Part shown: positions 30,926-37,784 of the stretch, in pieces
Position numbering within the stretch: position 1 is the stretch's first letter
Layout: the number at the start of each line of letters is the position of its first letter
Assembly (NCBI GenBank): GCA_013151865.1
Contig: JAADHN010000019.1
Coordinates: forward strand, 1-40,333
DNA length: 40,333 bases
Source: Kiritimatiellota bacterium
Lineage (GTDB): Bacteria > Verrucomicrobiota > Lentisphaeria > Oligosphaerales > JAADHN01
Reading direction: 5' to 3'
The notes under the pieces: generated by a model
What the model saw: the letters and a program-made list of their open reading frames with translations, nothing else
Database searches by the model: none
Told to the model about the DNA's origin: nothing
Position numbers and translations under genes: made by a program

Positions 30926-31897
30926 TCAGGGCCCGAAAGCCTGTCGCACCACGTTCCTGACTTGCGCCTTCGCCACGGATGCGGCGCGAGGGTCGTGATT
31001 CCGACCTTGCCGAATCACGATGTATTTCTGCATTTCGTACAGCAGGTAGAACGCGTGGCGCACCCGGGCTTCGGGAGAGATGTCCCGCCGCCGGCCGTAT
31101 CCCTCCCAGAAGGCCGGGACAGAAACGCCGCAATAGTCCAGCACAGCGAATTCGATTTCAGGGTCGCCCCACAGCGCGCGGTCCCAATCGATCAACCCCA
31201 CGACACGCCCCGAGCCCTCGACAAGAATGTTTTGGTTCCATACATCCATATGCAGCAAAGCCGCCGGGACCGGGCGGTCGAACACGGACACGTGTCGCTC
31301 CAGCAGGTCGCGCATGGCCGCCTCTTCGGCCGTGTCGTACAAGCCCACGCGTGTGATATCCGCAACCAGTTTTCCCCACATGACCTTGAACGCCTCGGCC
31401 CAGCGGTCGCAAGGCGGCATGGGACGGTGCGCGCCCAGGTAACCGTAGTTGGGTGCTGCCAGGGCATGGACCTCGGCCAAGTATCGGCCGACCTGGCGGT
31501 ACACGCCGTCGACATCGACCCCGCGAAGTTCCGTCAGGGGCCGCCCCGGCAGACGTTCCATGATCAGGAAATCACGGTCCACAAACCGCCGGGAATCGTC
31601 GTACGCCAGGATGCGGGGGACCGGGACCGAAGTCTTCTCTCGGAGCAGACAGTGAAGCTCCGGTTCCTGGCGCATCATGTCCCGCTCGTAGAACACGAAC
31701 TCGGTATCGTCCGGCGGTGCGATCCGCAGCACCAGTTCGCGCCCGGTCCCGTCCCGAACGAACCAAGACGTGTTGAACTTGCCCGTGGGGACGCGACGGA
31801 ACTCGAGGGAGCCCCGCACCTCGGGCACGTTTTCTCGCACGGCGCGTTCAAGTCCCGCATGGGATGGACTTGCGCTCCACCGGGGCGTTTCTTGCAT
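30926..31897 (-). CDS. Aminoglycoside-phosphotransferase-fold small-molecule kinase
   Basis: A 323-residue cytoplasmic APH/choline-kinase-like protein. The N-lobe carries VPTGKFNTSWFVRD and ELVLRIAPP, where R58 occupies the usual lysine strand. FLIMERLPGRPL (110-121) is the hinge. The catalytic Brenner motif is LLHMDVWNQNILV (214-226) with D218 and N223, and GLIDWDRALWGDPE (234-247) gives the metal-binding D237. Such kinases phosphorylate sugars, amino alcohols, homoserine, fructosamines or antibiotics. Nothing here points to antibiotic resistance, and a metabolic kinase is more likely. The start ATG at 31897 has only a weak purine stretch upstream. It is divergent from the amidohydrolase gene across a 465-base gap that contains an unusual inverted-repeat element. 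Confidence 0.85.
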   Translation of the reverse strand: MQETPRWSASPSHAGLERAVRENVPEVRGSLEFRRVPTGKFNTSWFVRDGTGRELVLRIAPPDDTEFVFYERDMMRQEPELHCLLREKTSVPVPRILAYDDSRRFVDRDFLIMERLPGRPLTELRGVDVDGVYRQVGRYLAEVHALAAPNYGYLGAHRPMPPCDRWAEAFKVMWGKLVADITRVGLYDTAEEAAMRDLLERHVSVFDRPVPAALLHMDVWNQNILVEGSGRVVGLIDWDRALWGDPEIEFAVLDYCGVSVPAFWEGYGRRRDISPEARVRHAFYLLYEMQKYIVIRQGRNHDPRAASVAKAQVRNVVRQAFGP

Positions 31898-31988
31898 CGT
31901 CGTTCCCGTTGTCTTGCTCGTCCTCGATGCGGCAACCGCCGAACGACGTGGCCCCTTTTCCGGACAACCTTCCCCCGTTGTCTCCTGC

Positions 31989-32065
31989 CGTCAAACGGGA
32001 TTGCCCGGAGAGCGGCGTACCGCCTCCCCGTGCGGGGCACGCGCACAGGCGGATCCCGTTTGACG
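31989..32065. repeat. 77-base element with perfect 13-base terminal inverted repeats
   Basis: CGTCAAACGGGAT (31989-32001) and ATCCCGTTTGACG (32053-32065) are exact inverse complements separated by 51 bases. Between them are two smaller hairpins: GGCG-TAC-CGCC around 32013-32023, and CCCC-GTGC-GGGG at 32026-32037. The whole could fold as a three-way structure. It lies in the 5' leader region of the kinase gene (minus strand), about 90 bases above its start. It may be a regulatory RNA leader, a pair of operator half-sites, or a small MITE-like insertion; no target duplication was recognised. Confidence 0.5.
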
Positions 32066-32245
32066 CGATCGCCCTCCATGGCTGAATTCTCGACCTGCAC
32101 GCCTGGGGGAGAGCGGCCTCGCGACCCCGGATTAAGCGAGGGGCCTCTCGTCGACACGTACACCAGGACAAAGTGTCGGGCCTCGATGCGCGAGTTTCAA
32201 GTCCGAGTTTGTCGTTCGTCCAAGGTCGCAAGAAGTCCATCGCCG

Positions 32246-32276
32246 CGTTGTCAACGGCGGCATGAGGAGGTATTCT
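32246..32276 (+). promoter_or_regulatory. Promoter with overlapping palindrome for the nitrilase-family gene
   Basis: TTGTCA (32248-32253) and TATTCT (32271-32276) stand exactly 17 bases apart, reading toward the gene at 32363 with a leader of about 80 bases. The palindrome CGTTG-T-CAACG (32246-32256) covers the -35 box, so a repressor bound there would block transcription. The rest of 31898-32362 holds the 77-base inverted-repeat element and no gene. Confidence 0.5.
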
Positions 32277-32362
32277 CAGCCACCGACAAACGCGATCCGA
32301 GTGGCGCGGGACTTGCGTGTGAGGTCCCGGTCGTTGCGATCCGACACGAGGAGGTCCGTTCG

Positions 32363-33688
32363 ATGGAGTTCAGCCTGGTTCGATCCGAGGTTTGGGCCCC
32401 GCACAAGGATGCGGCGCCGAACAGTCGAGCCGAAGGGGACGGTTTTGTTTCTTCGGCCAACGGCACGCGGTTCTGCTGTGGTGGTTGGCAGCATGTTTAT
32501 TCGGGCCTTGTGCCCGGGCATGCGTACCGAATCTCTTGGCGGGCGACGTGGGACGGGATACGGGAGCCGACCGACATGCTGGTGGGTCATGTATACTGGG
32601 CCGAGATGGCCCCGGACTGCAGCGTCCCGGGTACGGCGATCATTTGGGATTATGTCTGTGCCGAACCCGGGGGCGGTCCGGCGGTGTTCAGCGCCGACCT
32701 GGTGGCTCCGGCCGGCACTGAGTGCATGACGATTCGGGCCACGTTGCGCTGGACCGCCGAGGGCCGGGTCGTCTGGTCCATGCCGACAATCGAGGACCTG
32801 GGGAAGCCGGTTGTCCGTCCGCCGGTGCGTGTGGCTGTGGCGACCGGACCGCAGGACGCCCCGGCCGAAGGGCGTCGTACGGTCGCAGGCGGCACGGAGT
32901 ACTACGCCCGCCTCGCGGAGGCGGCCTGTTCGGAGGGTGGGGCGAGGCTCGTGGCTCTGCCTGAAATCGGCATTCAGTGGCTTGTCCCGGGGCACGCGTA
33001 TGAGAAAGCCGTCCCCGTGCCCGGCCCCGAAACGGACCGCTTTGCGGACATCGCCAGGCGGCACGGCGCAGTGATCGTCCTCGGATTGCTCGAGAAGGCG
33101 GGGGACGCGGTCCACAACAGCGCCGTGATCATCGATGCGGGCGGGACCGTTGCGGGAACGTATCGCAAGGTCCATCTTGCCTCCAGCGAGGCCATGTCCG
33201 GGATCCTGCCGGGCGACGGTTTCCCGGTCGTGGACACGGCGGTGGGGCGTGTCGGCTGCAACATCTGTATGGACAGCTCGGCAACTGAATCGTCGCGCCT
33301 GGTGGGGTTGAACGGGGCGGATTTCCTGGTGCTCCCCATTATGGGAGACCATCGCGCCTGCCGCTGGACGCCGGGCCGCCCGTACCTGGACGAGGCGCGG
33401 TGGCGGTGCATCCACCGGACCCGGGCCATGGACAACCAGTTGTGCATGGTCGTTGCCCGGAACCGTTCCGCCGGGAGCTGCATCATTGATCGTAGCGGCG
33501 AGGTCCTGGCTTACAACGACGGCAACCGGGATTGGATTGTCGCGGACGTCAGATTCGATGACCGGTATCGCAAATGGAGCGGCGGGTGTTTCCGTCAGGT
33601 CAACTGGCGCCAGCGGCGGCCGCGCCTCTACAGGGCATTTACCGAACCGGACCCCGCGGCCCTCCGTCGCCTGCGTCCCCGATCCTGA
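32363..33688 (+). CDS. Nitrilase-superfamily carbon-nitrogen hydrolase with N-terminal beta domain
   Basis: A 441-residue protein. ATG at 32363 is chosen from a much longer open frame because GAGGAGG lies 8 bases upstream and the nitrilase-type architecture starts here. Residues 1-150 are a beta-sandwich-like domain (HVYSGLVPGHAYRISWRATW). Residues about 155-430 are the C-N hydrolase domain with all three catalytic residues: E201 (LVALPEIGIQ), K269 (GTYRKVHLAS) and C302 (GCNICMDSS). It hydrolyses an amide, nitrile or carbamoyl bond; the substrate is unknown. No signal peptide is apparent, so it is probably cytoplasmic, although the N-terminal sandwich is more usual in PVC secreted proteins. 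It converges with the LanC-like gene 232 bases downstream. Confidence 0.87.
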   Translation: MEFSLVRSEVWAPHKDAAPNSRAEGDGFVSSANGTRFCCGGWQHVYSGLVPGHAYRISWRATWDGIREPTDMLVGHVYWAEMAPDCSVPGTAIIWDYVCAEPGGGPAVFSADLVAPAGTECMTIRATLRWTAEGRVVWSMPTIEDLGKPVVRPPVRVAVATGPQDAPAEGRRTVAGGTEYYARLAEAACSEGGARLVALPEIGIQWLVPGHAYEKAVPVPGPETDRFADIARRHGAVIVLGLLEKAGDAVHNSAVIIDAGGTVAGTYRKVHLASSEAMSGILPGDGFPVVDTAVGRVGCNICMDSSATESSRLVGLNGADFLVLPIMGDHRACRWTPGRPYLDEARWRCIHRTRAMDNQLCMVVARNRSAGSCIIDRSGEVLAYNDGNRDWIVADVRFDDRYRKWSGGCFRQVNWRQRRPRLYRAFTEPDPAALRRLRPRS

Positions 33689-33877
33689 TCGACTCGTTTC
33701 GTCGGCGGGTCGGTCCGCCACACCGATTCCGGGCGCTCCGCGCGCCTATGGAACGGCCTCGGGGGTTGCGGCCTTCTTCTGCGGCGGCGAGGGGATCGAC
33801 CACGAGCATTATCGTCCGGTTCGGCGTGACTGACCGCGGGCACGGCGGCGCCGAAATCCGACCCCGTTGCCGCTGCG

Positions 33878-33933
33878 GCGGCGGGATTCAGGGGGACTGC
33901 TTCCGCTCCTGAATCGCCGCTCACTGCGGAAGC
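33878..33933. terminator. Two interlocked inverted repeats (H-type pseudoknot geometry) at the LanC-like gene end
   Basis: Stem 1 pairs 33878-33892 with 33908-33920: GCGGCG and ATTCAGG arms with a two-base bulge, 13 pairs. Stem 2 pairs GCTTCCGC (33899-33906) with GCGGAAGC (33926-33933), 8 perfect pairs. The left arm of stem 2 lies in the loop of stem 1, the topology of an H-type pseudoknot or of two exclusive hairpins. It overlaps the stop codon (33921-33923) of the minus-strand gene and lies between convergent genes, so a bidirectional end signal is the modest interpretation. The rest of 33689-33877 shows nothing. Confidence 0.45.
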
Positions 33934-35384
33934 GGGTGAAACTGGGCGAACTTGTAGCCGCCTCCCGCAGGTACGGCGCACTGAACGATATAGTCGGCCA
34001 CTTGCTTCGCAGCGCCGATCAATTCGTCGTTATCGAGATACTTGCCGGCAACGGCAAGCCCCAACACGATACCCGTTTGTCCGTAATCCAAGGCTAGATT
34101 GACTCGCTTGAAATGAGTGCGGTCGGGGCAGACGAGCGTCCCGTTGGTTCGGATCGCCGAGGCAATGACCAGCTTGCCGATTTTCTCGATAGAGATCCGG
34201 AGCCGCCTGGCGAACGCAGGTTCCTTCTTGCCAACGACCTTCGCGGTTTCGATCAGCAAGAACCCGCCCCCGCTCGCGCCGCCGCAGACGCCGAACCCGG
34301 CGTCCCCGCCCGGCGACCGGAGGCGCCGGGGCACTTTCGGCCCCGACAGCAAATTGACAGCATACACCGCGGCCCCCCGGGCGTATTTCAGACACTCGGT
34401 CGCGAATTCCGGATCAAACTCGCGATTCACTTGAAAACCGCGCAAGAACGCCCAACCGATTCCGGCCGTGCCGCTGCCGAAGCCGATGTTCTTGGAGGAC
34501 CGCGTGTGACGCATGTACGGCCACACATAGCCGCCGCGAGTCTGCCGCGCCGCACGCATCAAGTACCGCAAACTTCCATTCGCCAACGACCGGGGTGTTG
34601 TTCCGTCTTTCAGCTTGAGGTCGGGCCGGAGTTCGGCGAGTCGCAACAGCGGCAGGACTACACCCGCCTGGCCGTAACAGTAGCCGGTTTCGACGACATT
34701 CGGGTTCTTCAATGTCGGCCACGCGACCAGCGTCGCAGCACCCTGCTTTCTTAGCGTCGCACGCAAGCGCAGATTGATCAAAAGGCCTTCAAGTGCATTC
34801 TCCAACTCTGCCTTCAAAGCGTCGTCCGGCTTCGCCTCGTATCCGTCCAGCAGCGTATCAATCAGATTCCCCAGCCCATGAGAATGCCCGGCGAGCAGAC
34901 CGGGCGACCGGTCGTTCGGGCGGTACGAGTGCGACCAGGCATAGGAGACGCCGAGGCGGGTTCGGCGGGTGCGTGCGAAACGTTCCAGGAGCGTCCGTAC
35001 GGCCGTCAGACCGGTATCCCGGTATCGCCCGTCGCCGCAACGGCGATAACCGGCAAAGAACATCCGGATTACGTGACACATACTGGGAATGCCGATCCGG
35101 TGACTCGGGTGCCCCTTGGGGGCGGTCGTGGAAACATACCAGTAAAGGGCGCCCTGCCGGTCGTGTTGGGCCACGGAAATCAACCAATTCAAGGCCCCTT
35201 GCCAGTACTTGTCGTATTCCGGGGCCGCTTCCGACAATTCCAGGAAGGCCTGCACGACCCCTGAGGCGCCATGCGAGTCGGTCAAATATGCAGGACCCTT
35301 CTCCGGCTCGATCCCCCACGCCGAACTCAGTAGACCCGCAATGAGAATAACCGGAACCGCGGCGCCCCGCTTGAAGACTTGCAT
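33921..35384 (-). CDS. Secreted LanC-like (lanthionine-synthetase C-like) toroid protein
   Basis: A 487-residue protein. ATG at 35384 is chosen because it starts a signal peptide (MQVFKRGAAVPVILIAGLLS, then SAWG) and has AAAAGG 10 bases upstream; the frame extends 93 codons further without either. Six G-x-x-G repeats typical of the LanC alpha/alpha barrel are present: DSHGASG (36-42), HSHGLGN (167-173), GYCYGQAG (234-241), GFGSGTAG (301-308), GVCGGASG (365-372) and LDYGQTG (432-438). LanC zinc is bound by Cys, Cys and His; C236 and C367 match the cysteines, but the expected Cys-His reads C-G, so a complete zinc site is doubtful. It may instead be a glycan-processing toroid of similar shape. 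No lantibiotic precursor or LanB gene is visible. The next gene upstream on the strand ends 214 bases away. Confidence 0.7.
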   Translation of the reverse strand: MQVFKRGAAVPVILIAGLLSSAWGIEPEKGPAYLTDSHGASGVVQAFLELSEAAPEYDKYWQGALNWLISVAQHDRQGALYWYVSTTAPKGHPSHRIGIPSMCHVIRMFFAGYRRCGDGRYRDTGLTAVRTLLERFARTRRTRLGVSYAWSHSYRPNDRSPGLLAGHSHGLGNLIDTLLDGYEAKPDDALKAELENALEGLLINLRLRATLRKQGAATLVAWPTLKNPNVVETGYCYGQAGVVLPLLRLAELRPDLKLKDGTTPRSLANGSLRYLMRAARQTRGGYVWPYMRHTRSSKNIGFGSGTAGIGWAFLRGFQVNREFDPEFATECLKYARGAAVYAVNLLSGPKVPRRLRSPGGDAGFGVCGGASGGGFLLIETAKVVGKKEPAFARRLRISIEKIGKLVIASAIRTNGTLVCPDRTHFKRVNLALDYGQTGIVLGLAVAGKYLDNDELIGAAKQVADYIVQCAVPAGGGYKFAQFHPLPQ

Positions 35385-35598
35385 CGTTTTCTTGCCTTTT
35401 CCGAATTCCAAACCTGAAAGGCCTTGTTTGCGGCTCTCGCGACCGGTGAGGACTGGTCGGGCGGCGGCCCCGCAAGGCGGTGATTCCCGTTCTCCCGCCG
35501 TCACGTCCAAAGCGCATCCTCTCGGGAGTCGCCCCCCACTCCGAACCCGGTTGAAGACGTGAGTCCGCAACCGCGCAGCCGCGCGTCCACTGTCCTGC

Positions 35599-37623
35599 TC
35601 ACTGCGCCGTTGGTCTCGCCGCATGCGTGAGCCGTTGCAGGGCGGCATACACGACCGGAGCATCCGCGACCCCTCGGAAGTGAAAAGGAAACCTCTGGTT
35701 GACCTCCCATTGCATCAGGCCCCAAGACGTCTGGTGCGCCACGCAGGCTTCTGCGGCCCGGGCGCCTCGGGCGCCGACTTTGGCGTCTTCGTTGCAGACG
35801 ATGGGCTTGCCGTACGGCCGAAGGGCGGCAATCCGTTTGGGAATGGCGGCGATCCGGGTGTTGTTGAAATGAATGAGCAGGAAGTCGGACGCGCGCGCCA
35901 CCGCCTCGGGCAGCACGCCGCTGCCGCCGACGCTCGCCGAAACCAGAAGGTTCGGGGCGGCGCGTTTTGCCACTCGAATCAATTCTACCTGTCCTGCCGA
36001 GGTCTTCAGCAGTCGGTGGTCGAAACCGGCGTGCCCGAACTCGTTCGCGATTTCGAGGAGTACGTGGGTCCAACCGCCCTCCCTCAACCACGCAACCACG
36101 TGCTCGACGCCCGCCCGCACAGCCGCGCCGTCCCGCAATACCTGATCCTGCCGCTGGTAGTAACACCCGAGGATGACCGCCGCACCGTGTCGGTCGCACG
36201 CCTCGATGACGCGACGGACGCGGCGCATGTACCCCTGACGCAAAGAACCGTCCGGGTTGAACGCCGAACAGAGGGCCCCCTCGTACCCCGGCCAGCCGCC
36301 TTGCAGATTGATGGTGAACGCTCGGACCCCGTTCGCCACATATTCAGGGATTCGAGCGATGAATTCCGAGGTGTTCGCATCGGCGTCGAACCCGGGACGG
36401 TTCGCATCCTCGAACACTGCGTTCACCATGCGCACGTTCATCAGCAGGCCTTCCGCCGGAGTGCCGGGATAGGTGACGCGTCCGTTCAGCCGCCATCGGC
36501 GTCCGTCGATGGAAATGCGGGTGCGGGGGGTGCCCGTTGAAGACCAAGGCGCATCCCGGACCGCAGCCACGAGCTTCGTCAGCGCTCGGTTTTCCATGGC
36601 CGGGCCCTGGACAATGCTGTCGTTCCAACTGACGATCAGGTCGAAACTGGGGATGACGATCATGACGCGCCGGCCGCCGTGGCCCAACGCCCCGTATGTG
36701 TCGTACGGAGCGCCCGGCCAATGACGCTTCCCGGAGCGGTCGACCCCGTTCGTCCACCAGAGCCAACTGTAACTTCCAAAGTGATCGGTCTGATTGTCCG
36801 GGATGCGCCGACTGCCGATCGTCCGCTGCCCGGGGATCATTTCGGCCGGTTGCATCCCCGCGCGTGGAAGGGAGTTCGGCAAAGTGCTCGATACCGCCAT
36901 TCTTGCGTGCTGAATGCTGATGAGGCGCCGCCCCTTCCAAATCCCATTGCGCAGGTAGAGCAGTCCGAACCGCGCGAAATCCCGCGGGGAGATGCTCAGG
37001 CGGCCGGGCCGATCTTTGAGGCCGAACGCCAGGAAAGTGGGGTTGTCCTCGCATTGGATCGGGTCGGTGAGGAACGGGTGCAAGACTTCGGCGTCGACTC
37101 CTGCGAGATCGGCGCGGTAGACTTTCAGGAAGAGCGTGTCCCAAAACAGCGCCATCTGCCAGTCGTTGTAGCAGAAAGCCGAGCCGGGCTTCTCCGCAAC
37201 GCCGTAGCACGAGGTTTGATTCGCCAAGTGACGCCAAGTGATCAGACGGTCTTTGTGGTCCAGGCTCGCGTTGATCGCGGCAAGCCGCGGCTCATACTTC
37301 GCGACGCGCTCGTCGAGGCTGGCGATCCGTCCGTCTTCCAGTGCCTCGAACAGGAAATGTGCGTACACCGGTTTTGCCGCGGAGGCCACGTCCCCACGAC
37401 GCTTGTAGTCGCCCCAGGTATAAACCAGGCGTCCGTGCCGCACGATGCAACCCCGGCCGCGAACGTAGTCACTGAACGTTTTCAACCGTGCGGCGTCGAG
37501 GCCCGCCTCGGCCGGCTTCCGGGTCGCCCAGGTCTTGCCGGGCCAGACCGGCGCACCCAACGCCGCAGTGGCCAGAGGCATCGTCACGGCGAGCGTCAAC
37601 AGGGATGAACAACTCATCAACAT
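35599..37623 (-). CDS. Secreted fusion: serine beta-lactamase-fold hydrolase plus GH5-like glycosidase domain
   Basis: A 674-residue protein with a signal peptide (MLMSCSSLLTLAVTMPLATA) and GAGGTGA just before the ATG. Residues about 35-355 are a class C beta-lactamase/DD-peptidase-fold domain: S81-A-A-K84 (S-x-x-K nucleophile), Y152-N-D (Y-x-N position) and LGHGGRR with H315-G-G (K-T-G position). Such domains are often esterases or transesterases. Residues about 366-674 are a TIM barrel of clan GH-A, GH5-like type: RISIDGRRWRLNGRVTYPG, YVANGVRAFTINLQGGWPGY, VLLEIANEFGHAGF with acid/base E528, and KPIVCNEDAKVG with candidate nucleophile E612. Both active sites look intact. The fusion suggests coupled de-esterification and glycoside cleavage on one substrate, which is inference. 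Confidence 0.82.
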   Translation of the reverse strand: MLMSCSSLLTLAVTMPLATAALGAPVWPGKTWATRKPAEAGLDAARLKTFSDYVRGRGCIVRHGRLVYTWGDYKRRGDVASAAKPVYAHFLFEALEDGRIASLDERVAKYEPRLAAINASLDHKDRLITWRHLANQTSCYGVAEKPGSAFCYNDWQMALFWDTLFLKVYRADLAGVDAEVLHPFLTDPIQCEDNPTFLAFGLKDRPGRLSISPRDFARFGLLYLRNGIWKGRRLISIQHARMAVSSTLPNSLPRAGMQPAEMIPGQRTIGSRRIPDNQTDHFGSYSWLWWTNGVDRSGKRHWPGAPYDTYGALGHGGRRVMIVIPSFDLIVSWNDSIVQGPAMENRALTKLVAAVRDAPWSSTGTPRTRISIDGRRWRLNGRVTYPGTPAEGLLMNVRMVNAVFEDANRPGFDADANTSEFIARIPEYVANGVRAFTINLQGGWPGYEGALCSAFNPDGSLRQGYMRRVRRVIEACDRHGAAVILGCYYQRQDQVLRDGAAVRAGVEHVVAWLREGGWTHVLLEIANEFGHAGFDHRLLKTSAGQVELIRVAKRAAPNLLVSASVGGSGVLPEAVARASDFLLIHFNNTRIAAIPKRIAALRPYGKPIVCNEDAKVGARGARAAEACVAHQTSWGLMQWEVNQRFPFHFRGVADAPVVYAALQRLTHAARPTAQ

Positions 37624-37746
37624 GCGTCACCTCGTGTTGGGGCGAACCGTCCGGGTTCGTGCCCTTTGCCGGAGCGGGCCGTGCTGCGGAATCTGCCGGT
37701 CCGTCGGTGCCGGTTCGGCTCGGCGTTTCGGTCCGCCCGACTGTAC

Positions 37747-37767
37747 TCGCGAACAAGCGATGTTCGC
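37747..37767. promoter_or_regulatory. Perfect 8-base palindrome between minus-strand genes
   Basis: CGCGAACA (37747-37754), AGCGA, TGTTCGCG (37760-37767). It lies 17 bases beyond the stop of the pseudopilin-containing gene and about 125 bases before the start of the fusion gene. It is therefore either a 3' hairpin of the former or an operator for the latter. The spacing does not fit the CGAAC-N4-GTTCG LexA box. Confidence 0.4.
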
Positions 37768-37784
37768 GTAGGCCCCTTCGCGAT

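Noticed and set aside
30926-31897. Antibiotic-resistance phosphotransferase
   Set aside because: The fold fits, but APH-like kinases are mostly metabolic and nothing in the context (mobile element, integron) supports resistance.
37747-37767. LexA/SOS box (CGAAC...GTTCG)
   Set aside because: The half-sites are 7 bases apart instead of the required 4, and no SOS gene is adjacent.
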